Shown one piece after another: positions 50,683 to 59,958 of a stretch of 64,000 nucleotides of DNA (positions are counted from its first letter, which is position 1; the number at the start of each line of letters is the position of its first letter). Both the position numbers and the translations under genes were made by a program. The notes beneath the pieces are model-generated. The model had not been told where the DNA came from, searched no databases, and saw only the letters and a program-made list of their open reading frames with translations. The DNA is from CAZGUH01 sp964529005 (GTDB lineage: Bacteria > Actinomycetota > Acidimicrobiia > Acidimicrobiales > Ilumatobacteraceae), in NCBI GenBank assembly GCA_964529005.1, contig CAZGUH010000019.1, positions 9,015-73,014 of the forward strand. Direction: 5' to 3'.

Positions 50683-50688
50683 ACGCTA
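50683..50688 (-). promoter_or_regulatory. -10 box of leaderless ilvD
   Basis: TAGCGT ends seven bases before the ATG at 50675. No -35 box is clear. Confidence 0.5.
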
Positions 50689-50722
50689 CCCGTGGGCGCT
50701 CGCTGGTGCCCCAGCGATTCCC

Positions 50723-51229
50723 TTACCCGCCCGCGCGGCCGGCGCGGATCGAGCGCACCAACATGGCCATCTCGACCGCGGCGGCCGCGGCCTCCTCCCC
50801 CACGTTGTGGCCGCCCGCGGGTTCGCTGCGCGCCAGCGCCTGGTCGAGGTTCTCGGTCGTCAGCGCTCCGAAGATCACGGGCACGTCGGTGTCGAGCTGT
50901 GCCCGCTGGATGCCGGCCGCGGCCTCGGACGACACGAGCTCGTAGTGCGTCGTCTCGCCGCGGATCACGCACCCCAGGCACACCACCGCGTCGACGGCGC
51001 CGGACTGCGCATACGTCTTCGCCGCGAGCGGCAGCTCGAAGGCGCCCGGGACCCACGACTCGACCACGTCGCTGGCCGCGACGCCCGCGGCGGCGAGCCC
51101 ACGGCGGACGCCGCCGAGCAAGCGCAGCGTCACCTGGGCGTTGAAGCGGGCGACGACGACCGCGATGCGCAGACCGTCCCCGATGAGGACCGGAGGCGGG
51201 GCCTCGGCCGCGGTCTGGTCAGCACCCAC
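50723..51229 (-). CDS. ribH: 6,7-dimethyl-8-ribityllumazine synthase
   Basis: Penultimate riboflavin step, condensing the ribitylamino-uracil with dihydroxybutanone phosphate, 168 residues. Landmarks are IAVVVARFNAQVTLRLLGG, WVPGAFELPLAAKTYA, CLGCVIRGETTHYELVSSEA and VPVIFGALTTENLDQAL. GTG 51229 overlaps ribBA by 11 bases. Last gene of ribD-ribE-ribBA-ribH. Confidence 0.95.
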   Translation of the reverse strand: MGADQTAAEAPPPVLIGDGLRIAVVVARFNAQVTLRLLGGVRRGLAAAGVAASDVVESWVPGAFELPLAAKTYAQSGAVDAVVCLGCVIRGETTHYELVSSEAAAGIQRAQLDTDVPVIFGALTTENLDQALARSEPAGGHNVGEEAAAAAVEMAMLVRSIRAGRAGG

Positions 51230-52457
51230 GGCCGACCTCGAGCAGGTGCCCCATCCTCGTCGCCTTCGTGCGCAGGTAGCCGATGTTGTCGGCGGTCGGG
51301 GCGGTGATCGAGGGGACCCGTTCGACGATGTCGAGCCCGAACCCTTCCAGACCACTGAACTTGCGTGGGTTGTTGCTGATCAGCCGCATCGTGGTGACGC
51401 CGAGGTCGACGAGGATCTGGGCGCCGATGCCGTACTCCCGTGCGTCGACCGGCAAGCCGAGCGCGATGTTCGCGTCCACGGTGTCGTGCCCGCGGTCTTG
51501 CAGCTCGTAGGCCTGGATCTTGTGGCCGAGCCCGATGCCGCGCCCTTCGTGACCGCGCAGGTACAGCAGCACGCCCGAGCCCTCCTGGGCGATCATCTGC
51601 AGCGCGGCGTCGAGCTGCACGCCGCAGTCGCACCGCACCGAGCCGAACACGTCACCGGTGAGGCATTCGCTGTGCACGCGCACGAGCAAGCGGTCGCGCC
51701 CGGCGATGTCGCCACGCACCAGTGCCAGGTGTTGCTGACCGTCGAGCAGCGATTCGAAGACGATGCAGCGGAACTCGCCGGCCGATGTCGGAAGCCGCGC
51801 CTCGGCGACGCGCCGCACCAGCTTCTCGCTGCGGCGCCGGTAGCGGATGAGATCGGCGATCGAGATCATCGGCAACCCGTGCTGGCGCGCGAAACGGCGC
51901 AGCTCGGGTTGGCGTGCCATGCCGGTCTTGTCGCCGGTGACGATCTCACACAGGATGCCGGCCGGCGCCAGGCCGGCGAGGCGGGCGAGGTCGACCGTCG
52001 CCTCGGTATGCCCCGCGCGCCGCAGCACCCCACCGGGGCGCGCCTCGATCGGCATGATGTGGCCGGGCCGAGCGAGATCGTCGGGCCGGGTTGCGGGGTC
52101 GATCAGCGCCCGCACGGTCGCTGCCCGATCGGCTGCCGAGATGCCGGTGGTGGTGCCGTGCACGTAGTCGACGCTGACCAGGAACGCGGTGCGCATCGAC
52201 TCGGTGTTGCGCTCGACCATCGGCGGCAGCTCGAGCTCGCGCGCCCGCTCGGACGTGATCGCGGCGCACACGAAGCCCGACGTGTGGTGGAGGAAGAAGG
52301 CGATCTTCTCCGGCGTCACGTGCTCGGAAGCCATGATCAGATCGCCTTCGTTCTCGCGATCCTCGTCGTCGACCACCACCACGATGTCGCCGCGGGCGAT
52401 CGCGGCGAGGGCGGTCTCGATCGAATCGAGCGGCGTGTCGATGTCGTCGGCCGTCAT
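51219..52457 (-). CDS. ribBA: bifunctional 3,4-dihydroxy-2-butanone-4-phosphate synthase / GTP cyclohydrolase II
   Basis: A 412-residue fusion. The RibB half (1-205) has the acidic loop VVDDEDRENEGDL near 28-40 and RPGHIMPIEARPGGVLRRAGHTEA near 130-150 (in the usual order). The RibA half (206-412) has the zinc cysteines in CLTGDVFGSVRCDCGVQLD, LYLRGHEGRGIGL and the GTP-site Arg. Both sets of catalytic residues appear intact. The ATG overlaps the ribE stop by four bases. Confidence 0.95.
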   Translation of the reverse strand: MTADDIDTPLDSIETALAAIARGDIVVVVDDEDRENEGDLIMASEHVTPEKIAFFLHHTSGFVCAAITSERARELELPPMVERNTESMRTAFLVSVDYVHGTTTGISAADRAATVRALIDPATRPDDLARPGHIMPIEARPGGVLRRAGHTEATVDLARLAGLAPAGILCEIVTGDKTGMARQPELRRFARQHGLPMISIADLIRYRRRSEKLVRRVAEARLPTSAGEFRCIVFESLLDGQQHLALVRGDIAGRDRLLVRVHSECLTGDVFGSVRCDCGVQLDAALQMIAQEGSGVLLYLRGHEGRGIGLGHKIQAYELQDRGHDTVDANIALGLPVDAREYGIGAQILVDLGVTTMRLISNNPRKFSGLEGFGLDIVERVPSITAPTADNIGYLRTKATRMGHLLEVGRGC

Positions 52458-53023
52458 TTCGTGTGCCCTCCGAGCAGAGATTCGACGTACTTGGCGACGA
52501 CGTCGAGCTCGATGTTCACGGGATCGCCCGCGCCCTTGTGGCCCAGCGTCGTCACCGCCGCGGTGTGCGGGATGACGGCCACCGAGAAGCCGTCGGCGTG
52601 CACCGCGGCGACCGTCAGGCTGACGCCGTCGACGGTGATCGAGCCCTTCTCGACGATGTAGCGCAGCAGCGCCGCGGGCACGCTGACGCGCAGATCGGGC
52701 GCCGGCGACACGATCGTGCCCACGGCGTCGACGTGGCCTTGCACGAGGTGCCCGCCGAGGCGGTCGGCGACCCGCACCGGGCGCTCCAGGTTGACCGGGT
52801 CGCCGGCGGCCAGCGCGCCGAGGCTGGTGCGGCTGAACGTCTCGTCGACCACGTCGGCTTCCCACCAACCGTCGTCCCAGCCGACGACGGTGAGGCAGGC
52901 GCCGTTGACGGCGATCGACGCGCCGAGCTCGATGTCGTCGAGCACGGTCGTGGCCGAGATGCGCAGGCGCCCGCCGTCGCGGCGCGCGACCCGGCCGAGC
53001 TCCTCGACGATGCCTGTGAACAT
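52454..53023 (-). CDS. ribE: riboflavin synthase (alpha subunit)
   Basis: Dismutation of two lumazines to riboflavin, 189 residues. Two lumazine-binding repeats are visible: MFTGIVEELGRV with VNGACLTV in the first, and GGHLVQGHVDAVGTI with DGVSLTVAAVHADGF in the second. AGGAGG lies six bases before ATG 53023, which overlaps the ribD stop. Confidence 0.95.
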   Translation of the reverse strand: MFTGIVEELGRVARRDGGRLRISATTVLDDIELGASIAVNGACLTVVGWDDGWWEADVVDETFSRTSLGALAAGDPVNLERPVRVADRLGGHLVQGHVDAVGTIVSPAPDLRVSVPAALLRYIVEKGSITVDGVSLTVAAVHADGFSVAVIPHTAAVTTLGHKGAGDPVNIELDVVAKYVESLLGGHTK

Positions 53024-54063
53024 CAACGTCCTCCTACGAGTGCGGTGTCGGAGCCGTCGTGCTCGACGACCTGACCGGGGCGCGACACGGATGGCTCGAG
53101 ATCGATGCGCAGATCGTCACCGAGCCGTGCGACGTCCACGATGCGGCCACGCCAGATGTCGTCGATGGTCGGCGCGCCGCGGCCAGCGAACAGCGGCCGG
53201 GCGTCGTCGCCACCGGCGAGCGCCGGCGCGAGGTAGACGGCGTAGCGGTCGACGAGACCGCTGCGATGAAACGCGCCGGCCACCGACGCACCGCCTTCGA
53301 CGAGCACCTGGAGCACGCCGCGAGCGCCGAGGTCGTCGAGCAGGTCGCCGAGGTCGCCGTTGAACTCGAGCGCCGGGTGAACCCGAGCGCCGGCGGGCGC
53401 GCGACCCAGCACGACACGCAGCGGATCCGGGCCCTCGACGTGGCGGACGGTGAGCTCGGGATCGTCGGCGCGCACCGTGCCCGCGCCGACGACGATCGCC
53501 TGGCTCTCGGCACGCAGACGGTGCGCGTCGCGCCGTGCCGCCTCACCGGTGATCCACTTGCTGCTGCCGTCGGGCGCCGCGGTGCGGCCGTCGATCGTCG
53601 CCGCGAGCTTGAGGACGACGTACGGGCGGCCCGTGGCACGGTGCGTGACGTAGGGCCCGAGTTGCGCCCGGACGGCATCGCCCTCCACGCCGACGCACAC
53701 CTCGATGCCAGCCGCCCGCAGAATGCTCAGGCCGCGACCGCTGACCTTGTCGTCGGGGTCCTCGATGCCGACGACCACGCGGCGCACTCCGGCGGCGACG
53801 AGCGCCTCCGCGCACGGCGGGGTGCGGCCATGGTGCGAGCACGGTTCAAGGGTGACCCACGCCGTCGCGCCGTGAGCGGCGCGGCCCGCCGCGGCGAGCG
53901 CAGCGGCCTCGGCATGGGGGCCTCCGGGTGGGGACGTCGCGCCGGTGAAGATGCGTCCGTCAGCCGCCTCGAGGACGCATCCGACCCACGGGTTGGGCGC
54001 GGTGACGCAGCGCACGCCGGCAGCGAGCACCACGGCTCGCTGCATCGCGTCGACATCGTCCAC
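53023..54063 (-). CDS. ribD: bifunctional riboflavin deaminase/reductase
   Basis: A 346-residue two-domain enzyme. The deaminase half carries the zinc motif PHAEAAAL near residue 49 and LEPCSHHGRTPPCAEAL near 72-88. The reductase half from about 145 has VVLKLAATIDGRTA, AIVVGAGTVRADDPELTVR and a C-terminal VEGGASVAGAF. First gene of the rib operon. No FMN riboswitch is visible upstream, only about 45 bp of plain sequence before a pseudogene remnant. GTG 54063 is the start. Confidence 0.94.
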   Translation of the reverse strand: MDDVDAMQRAVVLAAGVRCVTAPNPWVGCVLEAADGRIFTGATSPPGGPHAEAAALAAAGRAAHGATAWVTLEPCSHHGRTPPCAEALVAAGVRRVVVGIEDPDDKVSGRGLSILRAAGIEVCVGVEGDAVRAQLGPYVTHRATGRPYVVLKLAATIDGRTAAPDGSSKWITGEAARRDAHRLRAESQAIVVGAGTVRADDPELTVRHVEGPDPLRVVLGRAPAGARVHPALEFNGDLGDLLDDLGARGVLQVLVEGGASVAGAFHRSGLVDRYAVYLAPALAGGDDARPLFAGRGAPTIDDIWRGRIVDVARLGDDLRIDLEPSVSRPGQVVEHDGSDTALVGGR

Positions 54064-54174
54064 GGCCGGCTCCGATCCCTCTGGCCCGGCACGGTTCTAG
54101 CCGCGCCGCAGGCCCGATCCCAACACCTGCCCGACGATGATGCACACGTCCTGAGCTGGGATGACAGACGGTCA

Positions 54175-54874
54175 GACCAACTGACGAAGCGAAGCGGGCC
54201 GGCGCCGCGCTCGATCCGAAGACGGTCTGGCAGAACGGCAACGGCGCGGCCGCGAAGAACGCGGCCCGCGGCCAGGAGGCTGGGCCGCACACCGCCGAGG
54301 AGCAACGATCCGAGCCCCGGGGGTCCGGTGACGAGATCCAGGCCCAGCAGCGTGTGCCACAGCGCGGCGTGGGCGTCAGCGGTGCAGCCGACGAACTCGG
54401 TGACCCGGGCTTCGTGGTGGGGACGGCCGGTCGTCCAATCAGGGACGATGCGGTAGGCCGCGTATCCGTCCTCGTGCCGCAGGGAGAACGTCTCGGTCGC
54501 CGCTCCCTCGCGGCGGCCCGCCGCCGACGCGAGCATCGCGCTCCACGCGTCGCTGCGGCCGATCTCGCCCGTGCGGCAGCGGCGATAGCGGTCCCACAGC
54601 TGCGGCGGCGACGGTGCGTCGCGGCGACCGACACCCAGGTGGCCCCACCGGCGGGGAGCTGGACCGCGCCGGGCAGCGTGAGCTCGAAGCCATAGCTGCC
54701 GATGACGCCGACGATGCGGCCGCGATCCACGGCGACGCGGAAGCGGGACAGGTCAAAAACGGGCCGGCGCTCCGCGAGGTCGCGCTCGGTGTAGGCGATG
54801 CCGAACGCCCGTCCGTCGACGAGGAAGATCTCGGCGAGGTCATCTTCGCTTGGCACGCGCAGCTCGACGCCCAT
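54175..54874 (-). pseudogene. decayed Eis-like GNAT acetyltransferase
   Basis: Reading leftward from ATG 54874, the first 90 residues match the head of Eis-type N-acetyltransferases (ELRVPSEDDLAEIF, ERRPVFDLSRFRVAV, WVSVAATHRRR). At about 54605 the frame shifts by one; the new frame continues with LWDRYRRCRTGEIGRSDAW, LRHEDGYAAYRI and AHAALWHTLLGLDLV, which belong to the middle and third domains. Some 80-90 residues, including the acetyl-CoA loop, are missing between, and the C-terminus is not recognisable. So this is an internal deletion plus frameshift, not a single sequencing slip. The gene cannot make a working enzyme. Confidence 0.72.
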
Positions 54875-54949
54875 GGCGCGATCTTCTCGCCGCCGGCCGG
54901 CGCCTCCGGCACGGATTTCGTGTCGGATGCCGCTCCGACGCAGCGGGCG

Positions 54950-56401
54950 TCAGGCCTGCCGGCGAGCGCGGAGCAGCTCGGTGACGGCCTTGCCGTCGGC
55001 CTTGCCCTTGCTGGCCTTCATCGCCGCGCCGACGAGCGCGCCCATCGCCTTGTCCTCTCCGCCGACGAACTTCTCCCACGCCGCGGCGTTGCCGGCGATG
55101 ACCTCGTCGACGAGGGCCACGAGCGCGGAATCGTCCATCGCCTCGAACCCCTTCGCCGCCGCGATCGCCGCGGCGTCGCCACCACCGGCGGCGACGATCT
55201 CGGCGAGCACCTGCTTGGCTTGCGTCGCGGTCAGCTTCCCGGCGACCTCGAGGTGCGTGAGCTCGGCGAGGTCGGCCGCCGGCACCGCCGGGGTGGCGCC
55301 TTGCTCGGCGAACGCCTCCTTCACGTGGACGAGCGCTCGCGCCGCGTTTCCCCCCGCCTTGACGACCTCGGCGATGTAGGCATCCTGGCCACGCTCGACG
55401 ACGACCATCACCGCCTCCGAGTCCGGCGCGGCGCCGGTCTCGGCAGCGAGGACCTCGCGGCGGGCGGCCGGCAGCGGCGGCAGAGCGGCGCGCACCGCCT
55501 CGATCCACTCGGCTTCCGGCGCGAGCGGGACGAGATCCGGCTCGAGGAAGTAGCGGTAGTCGTCGGCGTCTTCCTTCGAGCGCAGCGTGTGCGTGCGGCT
55601 GTCGTTCTCGTCCCAGTGGCGGGTCTCCTGGCGCACCGTCTCACCGGCCTCGATCATCGCGATCTGGCGGCGCGCCTCGTACTCGATCGCTCGACCGAGC
55701 GAGCGCACCGAGTTGACGTTCTTGATCTCACAGCGCGTGCCGAACGGAGTGCCGGGCTTGTGCACGCTGACGTTGGCGTCGACGCGCATCGAACCCTCTT
55801 CCATCTTCGCGTCGCTGGCGCCGACGGCGAGCAGGATGCCGCGCAGTTCGGTGACGTACTGGCGAGCTTCCTCCGCGGTGCGGATGTCGGGGCGGCTGAC
55901 GATCTCGACCAGCGGCACGCCGGCGCGGTTGAAGTCGATGAGCGAGTAGTCGCTGCCGTGGATGCGGCCGCCGGCGCCGCCGACGTGCGTGCTCTTGCCG
56001 GTGTCCTCTTCGAGGTGGGCGCGTTCGATGCCGATGCGCTTGCCGTTCGGCAGCGCCAACCACCCGTCGACGTTGAGCGGTTGGTCGTACTGGCTGATCT
56101 GGTACGCCTTCGGCATGTCGGGATAGAAGTAGTTCTTGCGGTGGAACGTGCACGGCTGGATCGAGCAGTTCAACGCCAGCCCGATGCGCATGGCCAGCTC
56201 GACGGCGTGCTTGTTGAGCACCGGCAAGGCGCCCGGCAAGCCGAGGGTCACCGGGTCGATGTGGATGTTCGGATCGTCGCCGAAGCGGTTCGCGCTGGCG
56301 GAGAAGAGCTTGGTGCGCGTCGCCAACTCGACGTGCACCTCGAGGCCGACGACGAGCTCGTAGCCGTCGATCAACGTGTCGGTGATCGTTGCGTCGCTCA
56401 C
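54950..56401 (-). CDS. gatB: aspartyl/glutamyl-tRNA amidotransferase subunit B
   Basis: The tRNA-binding kinase-like subunit of GatCAB, which converts Glu-tRNA(Gln) or Asp-tRNA(Asn) to the amide form. The 483-residue protein has VVGLEVHVELATRTKLFS near residues 17-34, the zinc/active-site stretch LGLPGALPVLN, FHRKNYFYPDMPKAYQISQY and the DAKMEEGSMRVDANVSV signature, with the C-terminal YqeY-like tail (AMGALVGAAMKASKGKADG). GTG 56401 overlaps the gatA stop. Confidence 0.96.
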   Translation of the reverse strand: MSDATITDTLIDGYELVVGLEVHVELATRTKLFSASANRFGDDPNIHIDPVTLGLPGALPVLNKHAVELAMRIGLALNCSIQPCTFHRKNYFYPDMPKAYQISQYDQPLNVDGWLALPNGKRIGIERAHLEEDTGKSTHVGGAGGRIHGSDYSLIDFNRAGVPLVEIVSRPDIRTAEEARQYVTELRGILLAVGASDAKMEEGSMRVDANVSVHKPGTPFGTRCEIKNVNSVRSLGRAIEYEARRQIAMIEAGETVRQETRHWDENDSRTHTLRSKEDADDYRYFLEPDLVPLAPEAEWIEAVRAALPPLPAARREVLAAETGAAPDSEAVMVVVERGQDAYIAEVVKAGGNAARALVHVKEAFAEQGATPAVPAADLAELTHLEVAGKLTATQAKQVLAEIVAAGGGDAAAIAAAKGFEAMDDSALVALVDEVIAGNAAAWEKFVGGEDKAMGALVGAAMKASKGKADGKAVTELLRARRQA

Positions 56402-57849
56402 GACCGGCCTCCCACCGTCGCCGCGACCGCGGCTCGTTCGAGCGCGGCGGCGGCACGGAACATCGTCGGCTCCGCGAGGGCCGGCGCCATCACGTGCATG
56501 CCGACCGGCAAGCCGTCGGCGCCCGTCCCGAACGGCACGCTCATCGCCGGGTGGCCGGCGAGGTTCGTCGGGATCGTGTACACATCGCAGAGGTACATCG
56601 TCAGCGGATCGTCGATCTTCGCGCCGACGGGGAACGCCACCATCGGGGAGGTCGGCGTGAGGAGGACGTCAGCCTTCTGGTAGGCCGCGGCGAAGTCGTC
56701 GGCGATCAGGCGACGGACCTTCAACGCCTTGCCGTAGTAGGCGTCGTAGTAGCCGGCCGACAGCGCATACGTGCCGAGCATGATGCGCCGCTTCACCTCG
56801 TCACCGAAGCCCGCCGTTCGGGTCGCGGCGTACATCGCGTTCGTGTCGGGCGCCTCCACACGCATCCCGTACCGCACGCCGTCGTAACGCGCCAGGTTGC
56901 TGCTCGCCTCGGCGGGCGCGATCAGGTAGTACGCAGTGAGGCCGTAGGTGAACGCGGGCACCTGCACGTCCACGATCTGCGCGCCCGCCGCTTCGAGCGC
57001 GGCGAACGCCGCGTCGAGGCGGTCGGCGACGTCCGGGTCGGCGCCGCCGGGAAGGTCGGTGATGCGCCCGACGCGGAGTCCCTCGACGCCGTCGCCGAGG
57101 ACGGGCATCGTCGGCGCGAGCGCCTCGGGGATGCTCGTCGAGTCGGACGGATCGTGCCCGGCGATCGTGTCGTACAGCAGCGCCGCGTCCGCGACCGTGC
57201 CGGCGAACGGCCCGACCTGATCGAGGCTGCTCGCGAACGCCACCAACCCGTATCGGCTGACCGCGCCGTACGTCGGCTTCATCCCGACGACGCCGCACAG
57301 CGCGGCCGGCTGGCGGATGCTGCCGCCGGTGTCGCTGCCCAGCGCGACCGGGGAGAAGCCGGCCGCCACCGCTGCCGCGCTGCCCCCACTGGAGCCACCG
57401 GGGACGCGGGTCGTGTCGAGCGGGTTGAGCGTGGGACCGAACGCCGAGTTCTCGGTGCTGGAGCCCATCGCGAACTCGTCGAGGTTGGTCTTGCCGATCA
57501 TCACCGCACCGGCGGCGGCGAGCTTCGTGACGACGGTGGCGTCGTACGGCGGCTTCCAGCCGTCGAGGATCTTGGAGCTGCACGTCGTCGGGATGCCGCG
57601 GGTGCACAGGTTGTCCTTCACCGCCACGGGCACTCCCGCGAGCGGGCCGGGGTCGTGGCCGGCGACGATGGCGGCGTCGACCGCTGCGGCGCGAGAACGC
57701 GCTTCGTCCGCCAGCACGAGGTTGAACGCATGGATCTCGGGCTCGCGGGCGTCGATGCGGGCGAGGTGCTCTTCGACGACGTCGACAGCCTTCACCGCTC
57801 CCGAGCGGACGGCAGCGGCGATGTCGACGGCGGTCGTGGGGGTCGCCAT
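56398..57849 (-). CDS. gatA: aspartyl/glutamyl-tRNA amidotransferase subunit A
   Basis: Amidase-signature glutaminase subunit of GatCAB, 483 residues. The Ser-cisSer-Lys triad is supported by the Lys in VPVAVKDNLCTRG near residue 75 and by PGGSSGGSAAAVAAGF plus GSDTGGSIRQPAALCG near 150-180. The closing YLCDVYTIPTNLAGHPAMSVP is typical. GGAGGG precedes the ATG, four bases after the gatC stop. Order gatC-gatA-gatB. Confidence 0.96.
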   Translation of the reverse strand: MATPTTAVDIAAAVRSGAVKAVDVVEEHLARIDAREPEIHAFNLVLADEARSRAAAVDAAIVAGHDPGPLAGVPVAVKDNLCTRGIPTTCSSKILDGWKPPYDATVVTKLAAAGAVMIGKTNLDEFAMGSSTENSAFGPTLNPLDTTRVPGGSSGGSAAAVAAGFSPVALGSDTGGSIRQPAALCGVVGMKPTYGAVSRYGLVAFASSLDQVGPFAGTVADAALLYDTIAGHDPSDSTSIPEALAPTMPVLGDGVEGLRVGRITDLPGGADPDVADRLDAAFAALEAAGAQIVDVQVPAFTYGLTAYYLIAPAEASSNLARYDGVRYGMRVEAPDTNAMYAATRTAGFGDEVKRRIMLGTYALSAGYYDAYYGKALKVRRLIADDFAAAYQKADVLLTPTSPMVAFPVGAKIDDPLTMYLCDVYTIPTNLAGHPAMSVPFGTGADGLPVGMHVMAPALAEPTMFRAAAALERAAVAATVGGRS

Positions 57850-57853
57850 TCGC

Positions 57854-58156
57854 TCAGCCCTCCAGACCGATGATCGGCGGGACGCGGAAACGACCGTTCT
57901 CGGCGGCGGGCGCGGCCGCGAGCACCTCGTCGCGATCGAGGCTCGTGCCTTCGACGTCATCGCGCAGGACGTTGCGCAGCGGATAGGGCTGCGTCATCGG
58001 CTCGACGCCGGCAAGGTCGAGCGCGTCGATGTCGGCGAAGTGATCGAGCATGCCGGCGAGCTGATGCGTCGTGCGATCGAGCTCGTCGGCCGACAGGTCG
58101 AGCCGCGCCAGTCGCGCCACCTTGGCGACCTCGGCGGCGGAGATGCGTTCTGACAC
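57854..58156 (-). CDS. gatC: aspartyl/glutamyl-tRNA amidotransferase subunit C
   Basis: A 100-residue GatC, a linker wrapped between GatA and GatB. It begins VSERISAAEVAKVARLARLD and contains LAGMLDHFADIDALDLAGVEP and RDDVEGTSLDRDEVL, all family features. The GTG at 58156 lies eight bases behind a TAGCAT box. First gene of gatCAB. Confidence 0.95.
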   Translation of the reverse strand: MSERISAAEVAKVARLARLDLSADELDRTTHQLAGMLDHFADIDALDLAGVEPMTQPYPLRNVLRDDVEGTSLDRDEVLAAAPAAENGRFRVPPIIGLEG

Positions 58157-58164
58157 GCTGATCG

Positions 58165-58170
58165 ATGCTA
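58165..58170 (-). promoter_or_regulatory. -10 box of the gatCAB operon
   Basis: TAGCAT ends eight bases before the gatC GTG; the message is leaderless or nearly so. Confidence 0.5.
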
Positions 58171-58259
58171 ACGGCGTCCTCTGACCAGCCCAAGGGCGTG
58201 AGGAGACCATGCGACCCGATGGCTCGGGACGGGGCGCCGCGAAATGGCAGGCTGGCCGC

Positions 58260-59939
58260 ATGACGGGCACCAAGATCCATGCCGCGGAACGGCCTGTGGG
58301 CGCTGTCTTCAGCGACGAGTTCCGGTTCTCCATCCCGCGCTACCAGAGGCCGTACGCATGGACGACCGAGCAGGCGGGCGAGATGTTCGACGACCTGCTC
58401 GCTGCTGCGACGGCCGGAGTCGGCGCCGATCCCGAGCCCTACTTCTTGGGGAGCGTCGTCCTCGTCAAGCGGGAAGGCGATCCGCACGCCGAGGTCGTCG
58501 ACGGGCAGCAACGACTGACAACGCTCACGATCCTCCTCAGCGCGCTGCGCGAACACGTGTCCACGGGTTTCGCCGGATCGTTGGAGGACCGGCTTTTCCA
58601 GAAGGGCGATCCGATCAAGGGCACGATCGACCAGCCGCGGTTGACGCTGCGGGACCGCGACCACGACTTCTTCGAGAAGCACGTGCAGAGCCGAGCGGGC
58701 ATCGGCTCGATCCGCGACCTGTCGGTCGACGGTCTGGTCGACAGTCGGCGGAACTTCGTCGAGAACGCGCGGCTGTTCCTCGATCGGCTGGGCGACCTCG
58801 GCACCGAGTCGTGCGACCAGCTCACCCGGTACGTCGACCTCCACACGTACCTGGTGACCGTGGCGACCCAGGACTTCGAGTCCGCCTACCGGATCTTCGC
58901 CGTGCTGAACGAGCGCGGGCTCGACCTGACCCACACCGACATCCTCAAGTCGGAGATCATCGGCCGGATCCCCGCGGCACAGCAGGAGGTTTACACCGGG
59001 CGGTGGGAGGCCGAGGAGGAGGATCTCGGACGATCGGACTTCGCCGACCTCTTCTCGCACATCCGGATGGTGTTCGCGAAGACCAAGGCGCGGGAGTCGG
59101 TCCTGAAGGAGTTCCGCACCGAGGTCGTCGCCAAGGTGACCGACGGCCGGCAGCTGATCGACGACGTCATCGTCCCGCTGTCGGACGCGTTCGAGATCGT
59201 CACCCGGGTCGACTACAAGGCGGCCACGGGCGCGGACGAGGTGAACGCCGTGCTGCGATGGCTCAACCAGCTCGACAACACCGACTGGATCCCGCCGGCG
59301 ATCAAGTACGTCAGCGACCCGAACAGATCGAGCAGCGACGTGGCCCGCTTCCTCGTCGACCTCGAACGCCTCGCGGCGAGCATGCTCGTCCGGCGCGTCG
59401 ACGTGACGCGCCGCGTCGAACGCTACGGCCGGCTGCTCGCCGCGATCGAAGCGGGGCACGACCTGTACGCGGACGACTCACCTCTCCAGCTCTCCGAGGC
59501 CGAGCGCAGGGACACGCTGAGCCGGCTGCGCGGTGAGATCTACACGGTGACGCGCGTTCGCCTGTACGTGTTGTTGCGACTCGACTCGGCGTTGTCGTCG
59601 GGGGGCGCGAGCTACGACCCCCCGCTGATCACCGTCGAACATGTGCTGCCGCAGAACCCGGCCGACGGAAGTCAGTGGCGAGCCGCGTTCACCGACGAGC
59701 AACGAACGCAGTGGGTGCACCGCTTGGCCAACCTCGTCCTGCTCACCCGCCGGAAGAACGCCGAAGCGAGCAACTACGAGTTCGCGGCGAAGAAGCAGAA
59801 GTACTTCACGTCCACGTCGGGCGTGTCGCCCTTCGCCTTGACCACCCAGGTGCTGGCCGAGGCGAGCTGGACGCCGGACCTCCTCGAGAAGCGGCAGGAG
59901 CAGCTGCTCGACGCGCTCGCCCGACTCTGGCGGCTGTAG
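58260..59939 (+). CDS. GmrSD-like DUF262/DUF1524 (HNH) nuclease
   Basis: A 559-residue fusion of the type IV restriction family that includes GmrSD and BrxU. The N-terminal DUF262 half, with a ParB-like NTPase fold, shows FSIPRYQRPYAW near residues 22-33 and the signature VVDGQQRLTTLTIL near 80. The C-terminal DUF1524 half is an HNH-type nuclease with ITVEHVLPQN followed by W, R and LANLVLLTRRKNAEASNY. Relatives cut phage DNA with modified cytosines. ATG 58260 gives the usual N-terminus; ATG 58209, with AGGAG close upstream, would add 17 residues. It ends 19 bp from the convergent methyltransferase gene. Confidence 0.88.
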   Translation: MTGTKIHAAERPVGAVFSDEFRFSIPRYQRPYAWTTEQAGEMFDDLLAAATAGVGADPEPYFLGSVVLVKREGDPHAEVVDGQQRLTTLTILLSALREHVSTGFAGSLEDRLFQKGDPIKGTIDQPRLTLRDRDHDFFEKHVQSRAGIGSIRDLSVDGLVDSRRNFVENARLFLDRLGDLGTESCDQLTRYVDLHTYLVTVATQDFESAYRIFAVLNERGLDLTHTDILKSEIIGRIPAAQQEVYTGRWEAEEEDLGRSDFADLFSHIRMVFAKTKARESVLKEFRTEVVAKVTDGRQLIDDVIVPLSDAFEIVTRVDYKAATGADEVNAVLRWLNQLDNTDWIPPAIKYVSDPNRSSSDVARFLVDLERLAASMLVRRVDVTRRVERYGRLLAAIEAGHDLYADDSPLQLSEAERRDTLSRLRGEIYTVTRVRLYVLLRLDSALSSGGASYDPPLITVEHVLPQNPADGSQWRAAFTDEQRTQWVHRLANLVLLTRRKNAEASNYEFAAKKQKYFTSTSGVSPFALTTQVLAEASWTPDLLEKRQEQLLDALARLWRL

Positions 59940-59958
59940 CGGCCGGGCGCACGCGTCA

